The notes beneath the pieces are model-generated. The model ran no database searches, was not told the origin of the DNA, and saw only the letters and a list, made by a program, of their open reading frames with translations. This document shows positions 1 to 6,471 of a stretch of DNA of 8,101 bases, piece by piece (position 1 is the stretch's first letter; each line of letters begins with the position of its first letter). Both the position numbers and the translations under genes were made by a program. The stretch comes from JBBRYK01 sp038237665 (lineage in GTDB: Bacteria > Actinomycetota > Thermoleophilia > Gaiellales > Gaiellaceae): positions 1 through 8,101 of the forward strand of contig JBBRYK010000105.1 in the NCBI GenBank assembly GCA_038237665.1, read 5' to 3'.

Positions 1-281
1 ACACGCACGCCGCAGAACCTGCTCTCGACGTCGGCGTTTCCGGCCCTCCGGCCGACCCGCAATCGAGTGAAAAGACCCCTGAAAATGCCTAGTCCCTACG
101 AACCCGAGGGCCCGCAGGGACTTGGCAAACGGGACTCTCGTCGATGCGGGCACACGGGTCAAGCCGCGTGCGGAAAGAAGTCCGCAAAGAGCGAGGTATT
201 TGCGTCCGCGGGACCAAGGGGACCTCTCTCGGCCCGACACCCGTAGATCAGAGGACCCAACACCCTCTCGAGGAGGCTCAG
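1..281. other. Non-coding leader with short inverted repeats
   Basis: I see no convincing gene here. The stretch holds several short perfect inverted repeats. GTCGGC (30-35) can pair with GCCGAC (51-56), with an alternative nested CGGCC/GGCCG pair at 41-45/50-54; this could be the end of an upstream transcript. AGTCCCT (91-97) pairs with AGGGACT (116-122). TGCGGA (169-174) pairs with TCCGCA (181-186), and CGCAAA (183-188) pairs with TTTGCG (199-204). The last two share bases, so they cannot form together. Reading-frame openings in this stretch look like chance in GC-rich DNA, because the downstream gene has a clear ribosome binding site at 271-276. A structured 5' leader RNA is possible but unproven. 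I could not assign a convincing promoter. Confidence 0.5.
271..276 (+). promoter_or_regulatory. Ribosome binding site (AGGAGG)
   Basis: A perfect AGGAGG lies 5 nt before the GTG at 282. It fixes the start of the beta-propeller-like gene at 282 rather than at the upstream in-frame ATG at 144. It is the best Shine-Dalgarno sequence in the window. Confidence 0.85.
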
Positions 282-1301
282 GTGAACCGCCGACGACACA
301 GGCTTTGTAGCTGCACTACCCTGGCCGCGCTTGCACTTGCCGTCGCCGGCGCTCTTGCTGCGTCGGCCGCCGCCGACGGGCTCCCGGTCCTCGGGATCGA
401 CGTCGGGTCGAAGGGCGTAGCCGCACGGACTGATTCCGTCCGGTACGTGACGCTCCCGGCCGGACGAGAAACGATCGTCGCCCGAACGGCGACACACGGC
501 GGGCGCGTGCTCGGCTTCACGCGCCTTCGGGGGACCTTCACCGTGCCGGCCGTCGCCTACGACGGCTCGGCGAGCGGCCTGTCTGCCGACGGGAAGACAC
601 TCGTCCTGATCCAGCCGCGCCTGAAGTTCCCGCGCGCCAGGACGGCGTTCGCCGTGCTCGACGCAAGGCACCTGGGCCTCCTCGAGGGGATCGACCTCGA
701 GGGGGACTTCAGCTTCGACGCGATCTCGCCCCGGGGCAGGACCCTCTTCCTGATCGAGTACCTCTCGGCCCGGGATCCGACCCGCTACCACGTCCGCGCC
801 TACGACCTCCCCAGCGGGCACCTTCTCGCCGAGCCGGTCGTCGATCCGCGCGAGCGCGGCGATGCGATGCGCGGATCGCCGCTGACGCGCGCGGCCAGCC
901 CCGACGGGCGCTGGGCCTACACGCTCTACGACGGGGCGGGCCGAACCCCGTTCGTCCACGCGCTCGACACCAGCAGGCAACAGGCGCGTTGCATCGACCT
1001 CGCGATGCTCGCCGGCCGCCGGGACCTGTGGCAGCTCCGCCTCGGTGTCTCGGCAGGTGGAAGAAGCATCTCGGTGGGCACACCAACCAAGAAGCTGGCC
1101 TCGATCGACACGACCGACTTTCGGGTCAGCGTTCCGCAGGACACGCGGGCGGCTGACCGGACCGGCCACGGCGGAATCGAGATCTGGCAGATCGCCGGCG
1201 CGGCGTTCCTTGCAGCCCTCCTGCTGGCGGGAGCCGCAACGCTCGGACGGCGACGGTTGCGGAACCGCCCACCGCAGGCGAGCGTCGGGGCCGCCTCCTA
1301 G
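282..1301 (+). CDS. Secreted beta-propeller-like protein with C-terminal membrane anchor
   Basis: I do not recognise a named family. Starting at GTG 282, the product is 339 aa. It begins with a basic n-region (RRRHR), a hydrophobic stretch at about residues 12-30 rich in Ala and Leu, and a likely signal peptidase site near AAA-D at 31/32. The middle repeats a beta-propeller-like turn: SADGKTLVL (about 101-109), SPRGRTLFL (about 149-157) and SPDGRWAYTL (about 206-215), each the kind of turn seen in WD40/YncE/TolB-like blades. A single hydrophobic helix at about 301-322 is followed by a basic tail (GRRRLRNR). The likely topology is an extracytoplasmic propeller, C-terminally anchored, with the tail inside. 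No catalytic motif is visible. It stands alone on its strand and converges on the deacetylase gene, so a role in the surface glycan locus is only suggested by position. The alternative start at 144 would add an unlikely N-terminus before the signal peptide. Confidence 0.8.
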   Translation: MNRRRHRLCSCTTLAALALAVAGALAASAAADGLPVLGIDVGSKGVAARTDSVRYVTLPAGRETIVARTATHGGRVLGFTRLRGTFTVPAVAYDGSASGLSADGKTLVLIQPRLKFPRARTAFAVLDARHLGLLEGIDLEGDFSFDAISPRGRTLFLIEYLSARDPTRYHVRAYDLPSGHLLAEPVVDPRERGDAMRGSPLTRAASPDGRWAYTLYDGAGRTPFVHALDTSRQQARCIDLAMLAGRRDLWQLRLGVSAGGRSISVGTPTKKLASIDTTDFRVSVPQDTRAADRTGHGGIEIWQIAGAAFLAALLLAGAATLGRRRLRNRPPQASVGAAS

Positions 1302-1310
1302 CGGCGGCCC
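1288..1310. terminator. Hairpin at convergent gene ends
   Basis: GGGCCGCC (1288-1295) and GGCGGCCC (1303-1310) form a perfect 8-bp stem with a 7-nt loop that contains the TAG stop of the upstream gene. It lies between two converging genes and could stop transcription in the plus direction and perhaps both. There is no T-tract, so intrinsic termination is an inference. Hairpins without a T-run are common in GC-rich actinobacteria. Confidence 0.5.
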
Positions 1311-1323
1311 GCTGCGGGGCGGC

Positions 1324-1959
1324 TCAGACGACGACGCGGTAGACCGCGAACACCTCGGCGTACTCGCGGCCCACGTTGATGCCGTGGGTGCGGGCGAGGT
1401 TCCAGATGTACTCCGGGTCGCTGTACTTCCGGTGCTGCTGCGAGGCGTACTTCGCGAGCGCTGCGACCTTGCGTTCGATGTGGCTGCGGTCGAGCGCGAT
1501 GTAGGCCTGGTAGTCGAAGTCGAAGTTGTTCCACGGGATCTCGTAGCCGAGGATCGTCGTGCGCTTGAACGCGCGCAGGCCCTCTGCGGCGATCACCTGG
1601 TGGTCCTGGTGGATGTCGTGGACGCTCGGCTGGAAGACCGCCTGCGGCTTCCAGTCCTCCCAGAGCTCGATCAGCAGCTCGAGAATGTCCTGCCGCCGCT
1701 CCGGGAACGTCCGAACCTCGAAGTCGTGGACCGTCAGCTGGCTCTCGGGGATGCCGAGCTCGGTGGTCGCCTCCCGCACCTCGCGCGCGAGCGTGTCGGG
1801 CGGGAACCCCTCGGGAAGGGACTTCGTGGCGATCGAGAAGGCGACGTAGCGAACCTCGGCGCCCGCGTCGACGAGCCGGGCCATCGTGCCGCCCGCGCCG
1901 AACTCGCCGTCATCCGTGTGTGGGGCCAGCACAAGCACCCGCTCCCAGGAGCCGATCAC
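1324..1959 (-). CDS. PIG-L/LmbE family zinc deacetylase (first copy)
   Basis: Members of this family hydrolyse N-acetyl groups from amino sugars or their conjugates (MshB, GlcNAc-PI deacetylase and relatives) using one zinc. With the GTG at 1959 as start, the product is 211 aa, close to the normal family size. The zinc and catalytic motif APHTDDGE lies at residues 12-19 (H14, D16, D17), in the usual position after a first beta strand, followed by the glycine turn GAGGT. The second motif HDIHQDH (114-120) supplies H117 and H120, matching the family HxDH. The frame is open upstream to 2148, but that extension is Ala/Arg/Ser-rich, lacks family similarity and overlaps the divergent gene, so I reject it. 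The gene has no Shine-Dalgarno site. Instead a GATAAT box ends 6 nt before the GTG, which would make the mRNA leaderless. The substrate is unknown; context points to a glycan precursor. Confidence 0.88.
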   Translation of the reverse strand: MIGSWERVLVLAPHTDDGEFGAGGTMARLVDAGAEVRYVAFSIATKSLPEGFPPDTLAREVREATTELGIPESQLTVHDFEVRTFPERRQDILELLIELWEDWKPQAVFQPSVHDIHQDHQVIAAEGLRAFKRTTILGYEIPWNNFDFDYQAYIALDRSHIERKVAALAKYASQQHRKYSDPEYIWNLARTHGINVGREYAEVFAVYRVVV

Positions 1960-1965
1960 CAGCCG

Positions 1966-1971
1966 ATTATC
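1966..1971 (-). promoter_or_regulatory. Possible -10 box for a leaderless deacetylase mRNA
   Basis: On the minus strand TAGATAAT contains GATAAT (5 of 6 bases of TATAAT), followed by six bases (CGGCTG) and then the GTG at 1959. A transcription start seven bases after the box would fall on the G of GTG. No good -35 hexamer is visible. Leaderless genes with a -10 at this distance are common in actinobacteria, so the reading is plausible but not proven. The same 28-bp gap must also serve, or lie inside, the promoter of the divergent gene at 1988. Confidence 0.45.
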
Positions 1972-1987
1972 TAGGGTCCGCAGCGGG

Positions 1988-3502
1988 ATGAGCGGAAGCG
2001 ACACGGCGCACGCCGCCGCGATTGTCGGTGCCGTGGCGGCACCGCTCCTCCTTCTCGCCCGCACGAGGACGATCCTGGTCGGCGGACTCGTGCTGCTGGC
2101 CGGGGCCGAAGCCGCGCTCGGCCACTCGCGCGCCTCCGGCAGCTCCAAGCTCAGTCACTTGAGCGGGGCGGCGCCGCTCGCAGGGCTCGTGTTCGGGCTC
2201 GCCGTGCTCGCCGGCGCCGCCGCCCTGCTCGTGCGCTGGCCGGCCGTCGTGCCGGCGCTCGTGCTCGCCGCCGCCCCTTTCCGCCTGCCGCTGACGTTCA
2301 ACCGCCATAACCGCTTCCTCGTCGGTGTCGCGTCCTCGGGCCAGCTGGGCCGCCTGCTGCCCCTGTACGGCGTGCTCGCAGCGGCCACCGTCGCCTACGT
2401 CTATCGGGTCCTGCGAGGTGAGCGGGTGCGGCAGTTACCTTCGGCCGTCGCCTATCCGGCCGCGGCGTTCCTCGCGTTCGCCTCGCTCTCGCTGCTCTGG
2501 ACGGACGACCTCCCGGCGGGGACGAACCTGCTCGGGTTCTTCCTCCTGCCGTTCGCTCTGCTCGTCGCGATCGTCGGACGGGCGCCCTTCGCGGACTGGC
2601 TCCCGCGCGTCCTGGCCGTGATCGGGATCGCCCTGGGCTGCGCCTTCGCGCTGATCGGCGTCATCCAGGCCGCCACGCACACGCTGCTCTTCTACTCGCC
2701 GACCGTCGAGGTCGCGAACACGTTCGCGTCGTTCTTCCGGGTCACCTCGCTCTTCCGGGATCCGAGCCTCTACGGCCGCCACGTCGTCCTCGCGATCGCG
2801 ATCGTGCTGGTCACCGTGTGGTTGAAGAAGATCCGGATCGAGCTCGCGCTCGGACTGATCGCGCTGCTGTTCGCCGGCCTCTACTTCTCCTACTCGCAGT
2901 CGAGCTTCGTCGCGCTCTTCGTCGTCGTCGTGCTCGTGACGGCCGTCGTCGGCGACCGGCGCGGCCGCCAGCTGGTGGCAGTCGTCGCCGTGGTGCTCGC
3001 GCTCGTCGGTGCCGGTGTCGTGGCCGCCGCCGTCACCGACCACTCGGTGCGCAAGGCGACGAGCGACCGCTCGCGACGCGTCCAGTCCACCCTCCGCGTC
3101 TTCGAGCGTCATCCGCTCGAGGGTGTCGGGCTCGGCGCGCAGCCGCTCGTCAGCCAGCGGATCTCGAAGCGCTACGGGCCGAAGCCCCGCTTCGTGTCAC
3201 ACACGACCCCGCTCACGATCGCTGCCGAGCTCGGGATCGTGGGCTTCCTCGCGTACGTCTGGCTGCTCGCCGGCGCGTTGCGGACGATCGACGTCGTCCG
3301 CAGGCGGGACGCCGCTCTCGGGCTCACGCTCGGCGCGGTCTTCGTCGCGCTGTTCGTTCACTCGCTCTTCTACAGCGGCTTCGTGGAGGACCCGATCACA
3401 TGGGTTGCGGTCGCGCTCGCCTCCGCATACCTCGGCTCGAGGGGGGCGGTCGCCGAGGCTCCGGCCATACTCGCGCGGTGGAGACTCCCCTCCCGGACGT
3501 GA
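1988..3502 (+). CDS. O-antigen ligase/polymerase-like (Wzy_C family) membrane protein
   Basis: The product is 504 aa from ATG 1988, with roughly 11-13 hydrophobic spans. Proteins of this type (WaaL, Wzy, and PglL-like ligases) join or polymerise undecaprenyl-linked glycans at the outer face of the membrane. Family features seen are FRVTSLFRDPSLYGRH in the middle, FSYSQSSFVAL starting a later span, then a hydrophilic extracytoplasmic loop with basic residues. That loop carries HPLEGVGLG (about 375-383) and is followed by SHTTPLTIAAELGIVGF (about 404-420), the typical His-containing signature before the last spans. I cannot tell ligase from polymerase by sequence alone. The start at 1988 follows only a weak AGGG; longer in-frame starts run back into the divergent deacetylase and give non-membrane, low-complexity sequence. 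Codon 150 (2435-2437) is TTA, rare in such DNA. The next gene overlaps by 4 nt, so the two are probably co-translated. Confidence 0.88.
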   Translation: MSGSDTAHAAAIVGAVAAPLLLLARTRTILVGGLVLLAGAEAALGHSRASGSSKLSHLSGAAPLAGLVFGLAVLAGAAALLVRWPAVVPALVLAAAPFRLPLTFNRHNRFLVGVASSGQLGRLLPLYGVLAAATVAYVYRVLRGERVRQLPSAVAYPAAAFLAFASLSLLWTDDLPAGTNLLGFFLLPFALLVAIVGRAPFADWLPRVLAVIGIALGCAFALIGVIQAATHTLLFYSPTVEVANTFASFFRVTSLFRDPSLYGRHVVLAIAIVLVTVWLKKIRIELALGLIALLFAGLYFSYSQSSFVALFVVVVLVTAVVGDRRGRQLVAVVAVVLALVGAGVVAAAVTDHSVRKATSDRSRRVQSTLRVFERHPLEGVGLGAQPLVSQRISKRYGPKPRFVSHTTPLTIAAELGIVGFLAYVWLLAGALRTIDVVRRRDAALGLTLGAVFVALFVHSLFYSGFVEDPITWVAVALASAYLGSRGAVAEAPAILARWRLPSRT

Positions 3503-4842
3503 GGGAGCGCGACTGCGCGCTCTCCGCCCGCGGGGCCTGGCTGCTCCTCGCCACGCTCGCGCTCCTGATCCTGATCGTCGTCCCCGACCTCGGCGCAGGC
3601 GGCTGGAACTTCCGCCCGAGTCACGTCGATCCGCGCGGACTGTTCACGCCGCTCGTTCGCGCGGCACACCGGCGGTTCGACTTCGGCTTCATCCGGACGC
3701 CGGGCGTGCTGGCAGGGCTGCTCGTCGCGCTCGTCGCGGCCGTCGGCGTTCGGTGGCTTCGGCAAAGGGCCTGGAGGGGCATCGCGCTCACGGCGATCGT
3801 GCTCCTCTGCCTACTGGTGCCCGCCGTACTCCTCCAGGTCGGCCTCCGCCGGTCGGCCGCACCGTGGTTCTACACGAACGACTCGACCTACCAGATCGAG
3901 ATCGCCGGCGACCTCATCGACCACGGCCACAACCCCTACGGCCACGACTACCGGCACTCCGGGCTCGAGCGCTTCTACAGCCTGGACGGCTCGGTCACGG
4001 AGGAGACGCGCGCGCAGCAGGTTGCGCTCCGGCACTTCGCGTACTTCCCCGGTACGGCGCTCGTAGCCGCAGCCTGGCGGGCCCTGCCCTCGCCCCTCGA
4101 CGACTTCCGGCTCTTCGTCGCCCTCGCGACACTCGGGTTGGCGGCGGCGGCCCTCCTCTTCCCCGCTCCCCTGGGCGTCAGGCTTGCGCTGGGCGCCGCG
4201 TTGGCCGGCAACCCGCTCGTCGTTCGAGCCGCCTGGTTCGGCACGGCGGATGCGCCGAGCCTGCTCGCGCTCGTGCTTGCGTTCGCGCTGGTCCTGCGCT
4301 CGCGCTGGGTCTGGGCGGGCGTGATGCTGGGTGCGGCCCTGCTGCTCAAGCAGTTCGCGTTGATTGCGCTTCCCTTCCTGGCCGTGATCGCGTGGCGGCG
4401 CGGCGGACGAAGGGCGCTCGAGCGCTGCGGGGCCGCCTTCGGGGCGGTCACGCTCGCAGGGACACTGCCCTTCCTCGTCGCCGATCCGGGCGCACTCTGG
4501 TCGGACACGATCCACTACGGCGCCAGCACCTACCGGATCATCGGCTACGGGCTGGCGGCCCTCCTCCTGCGTGCCGGCGTGATCGACGACCGCTTCGGCT
4601 ACTACCCGTTTTTCTGGCTGGCGCTCTTCCTCTGGCTACCCGCCACCGTCTGGCTGCTCCGGCTCCAGCAGCGGGCGGCGCCGCTCTGGAAGGGCCCCGT
4701 CTACTTCTCCGTGTCGATCTTCCTGCTGCTCTTCCTGGGGAGGGTCTTCCAGACCTCCTACCTCGTCTGGCCGTTGGTCGGGATCCTGCTGGCCGGCCTC
4801 CTCGCCGCGGCCGAGCGCCTCGCGGCGCCGGACCCTGACTAA
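3499..4842 (+). CDS. GT-C fold polytopic glycosyltransferase (GT87/DUF2029-like)
   Basis: The GTG at 3499 overlaps the TGA of the preceding gene as GTGA, the usual sign of translational coupling, and gives 447 aa. An in-frame GTG at 3478 would add seven residues and cannot be excluded; neither has a strong ribosome binding site. The protein has about 10 or more hydrophobic spans. Between early spans an extracytoplasmic loop carries the acidic stretch FYTNDSTYQIEIAGDLI (124-140, D128 and E134/D138), then GHNPYG (143-148). The acidic residue plus NPY pattern is typical of GT-C enzymes that use polyprenyl-phosphate sugars, such as the PimE/GT87 and ArnT-like groups. Later KQFALIALP (from K284) matches the K-x-x-x-LP helix of these families. 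The likely role is addition of a sugar from a lipid carrier to a surface glycan or glycolipid. The donor, acceptor and exact family number are inference. Confidence 0.82.
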   Translation: MRERDCALSARGAWLLLATLALLILIVVPDLGAGGWNFRPSHVDPRGLFTPLVRAAHRRFDFGFIRTPGVLAGLLVALVAAVGVRWLRQRAWRGIALTAIVLLCLLVPAVLLQVGLRRSAAPWFYTNDSTYQIEIAGDLIDHGHNPYGHDYRHSGLERFYSLDGSVTEETRAQQVALRHFAYFPGTALVAAAWRALPSPLDDFRLFVALATLGLAAAALLFPAPLGVRLALGAALAGNPLVVRAAWFGTADAPSLLALVLAFALVLRSRWVWAGVMLGAALLLKQFALIALPFLAVIAWRRGGRRALERCGAAFGAVTLAGTLPFLVADPGALWSDTIHYGASTYRIIGYGLAALLLRAGVIDDRFGYYPFFWLALFLWLPATVWLLRLQQRAAPLWKGPVYFSVSIFLLLFLGRVFQTSYLVWPLVGILLAGLLAAAERLAAPDPD

Positions 4843-4858
4843 GTAACACCGTGTTACT
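4842..4858. terminator. 17-bp perfect palindrome filling a convergent junction
   Basis: AGTAACAC, one central C, then GTGTTACT form perfect 8-bp arms. The repeat starts inside the TAA stop (4840-4842) of the plus-strand gene and ends inside the TAG stop (4859-4857) of the minus-strand gene, so it occupies the whole gap. It is much richer in A+T than its surroundings. As RNA it would be a 7-bp stem with a 3-nt loop in either direction, fitting a compact bidirectional terminator. The form GTAACAC-n-GTGTTAC also resembles the operator of a dimeric repressor such as a TetR/GntR type. I cannot decide between these; the position favours a terminator. Confidence 0.5.
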
Positions 4859-5795
4859 AGCGCCGGCGGCGCGTCACCACAACCACGCTGCGGGCTCGGT
4901 GCCCCAGCTCTTCGACCACGAGGGCGAAGCGTCCGGGCTTTCGTGCGCGCAGGACGAGCGCCGGACCGTGGGCATCGCCGCTCCGCCCGGCGAAGCGCCA
5001 CGCGTAGCTCGCGGCATCCGTGTCCACGCCCACGCGGAACCTGCTTCCCACCTTCACTCGCACGAACGCCGGCGTCACGTCGATGTAGCGGATCCGCACC
5101 GTGCCTGCCGGCACCGGCCTGGAGACGTTGCCCGCCTCGTCTTCTGCGACGAGCTGGAGTCGATACGTGCCGGCCGGGAACGTGCTTCCGGCGGCGCGGC
5201 CGTACCACTGGAGCTGCCCCTTGAGCCGGGTCCGCAGCTTTCCGCGCACCCGGCGGACGCCGTCGACGAGGAGCAATGCTCGGGCAGGCTCGTTCGCCGC
5301 GTACCGCACGGCAACGCCGTCGCGCCTACCGTCGCTGTCGGGGGAGAAGATCCTGGGGCGGACACCTTTCGCGACGATCGTCGGCGCTGTCGTATCGACG
5401 CGGATCAGGTTCGTCAGGACGATTGTCCGGTCACGGTCGGCGAAGTGGACGCGAGGCCGGTAGAGGCCTTCCGGCACGACCTCTCCGTCCGCATTGCGCC
5501 CGTCCCACTCGAACTCGAGCCGGTGCAGAGCCAGGTAGCGCCGGTCCTGCACGAGCGTGCGCACGAGGTCGCCGTTTTCGTTGACGATTCCGACGCCGAC
5601 CGTGTCCGGGCGGCTGAGGAGAAACGAGATGCTCGCCGCCGTGTTCGCGCATTCGCACACCGGCGAGAAGACCCGGGTGACGCGCGGCCCGCGGATCGGG
5701 CTCTTCTCGAGCTTCACGCGCTCCGCGACGACGAAGGCAACCGCGGTCGCGGTGAGCAGCGCGACGACGAGCAGGATCGGGCCGTGGCGGCGCAC
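4857..5795 (-). CDS. Membrane-anchored protein with FlgD-type Ig-like domains
   Basis: Starting at GTG 5795, four bases after the TAG of the upstream deacetylase, the product is 312 aa. A basic N-terminus and one hydrophobic helix (about 6-24) form a signal anchor, so the bulk should be outside the cell. Residues about 38-120 look like a FlgD/CHU_C Ig-like domain: FSP, then FEWDGRNADGEVVPEGLY (95-112), where the W-D-G-x-N-x-x-G and P-x-G-x-Y pattern is characteristic. Residues about 148-225 repeat it: FSPDSDGRRDG (150-160) resembles the Ca-binding FSPNGDGxND type, then WYGRAAG...FPAGTYRL. A third, weaker Ig-like sandwich fills about 236-306. C47 and C49 (CEC) are the only obvious cysteines. 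There is no enzyme motif, so it is probably a structural or adhesive surface protein or a scaffold. The frame is open upstream to 6098, but that part is Ser/Pro/Arg-rich shadow sequence overlapping the deacetylase gene. Confidence 0.82.
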   Translation of the reverse strand: MRRHGPILLVVALLTATAVAFVVAERVKLEKSPIRGPRVTRVFSPVCECANTAASISFLLSRPDTVGVGIVNENGDLVRTLVQDRRYLALHRLEFEWDGRNADGEVVPEGLYRPRVHFADRDRTIVLTNLIRVDTTAPTIVAKGVRPRIFSPDSDGRRDGVAVRYAANEPARALLLVDGVRRVRGKLRTRLKGQLQWYGRAAGSTFPAGTYRLQLVAEDEAGNVSRPVPAGTVRIRYIDVTPAFVRVKVGSRFRVGVDTDAASYAWRFAGRSGDAHGPALVLRARKPGRFALVVEELGHRARSVVVVTRRRR

Positions 5796-5799
5796 CCGG

Positions 5800-6471
5800 C
5801 TAGAAGGGTTCGAGGGAGCGGACGAGCACGAACGGCTCTGCGAACTCGAAGCCCGCGCTCGCGCCGAAGAACTCGGCATGGGCACGGAGCGCGCGCTCGC
5901 TGCGCGGATGGGGATAGGCGCGGGCCTCGGTCTCGTAGCACGCGAAGGCGGCGAGCTTCCGCTCGAACGTCTCGGAGATGTCGACGAACCAGTTCGGAAC
6001 GAAAGCCCCGAGCACCGAGGGGGTCCATTCGGCGCTGGAGGTCGGAGCGTAGGCCACGACTCGCCGCACCGGCTGCGAGGGGGTCGGCCTGGTCGCAACC
6101 GCGACCGAGTCGAAGAGGGCCCGGTGGTCGCGGTTCACGTCGGGAAAGACCGTGTAGACGAGACGTGGCTGGAAGTCGCGCACCTGAGCCTCGACGGCCT
6201 CGTTCACCTCGACGTGAGGAATCGTGTCGAGACGCATGTCGGGGAAGTCGAGATGGACGTAGTCGGCTACGCCGAGGGCGGTGGCAGCGGCCCGCGCCTC
6301 CTGGCTCTTGCGTTCGCGGGTCTCGGTGTCTCCCGGGTACTGCGTCGAGCTCCCGTCGGTGACGCAGACGATCCGCACCTCGTCACCCCAGGTGCCGGCG
6401 TGAAGGGCGATCGTCCCGCCCATCCCGAGCACCTCGTCGTCCGGGTGCGCCGCGAAGACGAGAACCTTCAT
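5800..6471 (-). CDS. PIG-L/LmbE family zinc deacetylase (second copy)
   Basis: This 223-aa protein starts at ATG 6471 and has the classic N-terminus of the family: a beta strand (VLVFA) then AHPDDE at 8-13, giving zinc ligands H9 and D12 and catalytic D11, followed by the glycine turn LGMGGT. The second motif is DVNRDHR (111-117). H116 is the expected third zinc ligand, while the preceding His of the family HxDH is Asn (N113), a variant I believe recurs among polysaccharide-locus members. The family removes N-acetyl groups from amino sugars. The ATG overlaps the TGA of the upstream formyltransferase as ATGA, so the two are translationally coupled. A GGAG lies about 10 nt before the start. It shares the motif layout but little obvious sequence with the copy at 1324-1959, so the two probably act on different substrates. 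Confidence 0.92.
   Translation of the reverse strand: MKVLVFAAHPDDEVLGMGGTIALHAGTWGDEVRIVCVTDGSSTQYPGDTETRERKSQEARAAATALGVADYVHLDFPDMRLDTIPHVEVNEAVEAQVRDFQPRLVYTVFPDVNRDHRALFDSVAVATRPTPSQPVRRVVAYAPTSSAEWTPSVLGAFVPNWFVDISETFERKLAAFACYETEARAYPHPRSERALRAHAEFFGASAGFEFAEPFVLVRSLEPF

Noticed and set aside
122..310. Small 62-aa plus-strand frame starting at TTG 122
   Set aside because: It has low-complexity Arg/Pro/Ser content, no ribosome binding site, and overlaps the well-supported start at 282.
159..1169. Long minus-strand open frame opposite the propeller gene
   Set aside because: It is Arg/Pro/Gly/Ala-rich, shows no domain pattern, and mirrors a gene with a strong ribosome binding site, signal peptide and membrane helix. 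Such frames are expected in GC-rich DNA.
1960..2148. N-terminal extension of the first deacetylase up to 2148
   Set aside because: The extra 63 residues are Ala/Arg/Ser-rich, unlike the family, and lie over the divergent gene's coding sequence. The family fold starts just after the GTG at 1959.
2788..2806. GATCGCGATC palindrome inside the ligase-like gene
   Set aside because: It arises from the Ala-Ile-Ala-Ile codons of a membrane span in GC-rich code, so there is no reason to call it a site.
3009..4838. 609-aa plus-strand frame overlapping the two membrane-protein genes
   Set aside because: Its translation is a run of Arg, Pro and Ser without hydrophobic spans. The overlapping frame carries clear membrane segments and family motifs.
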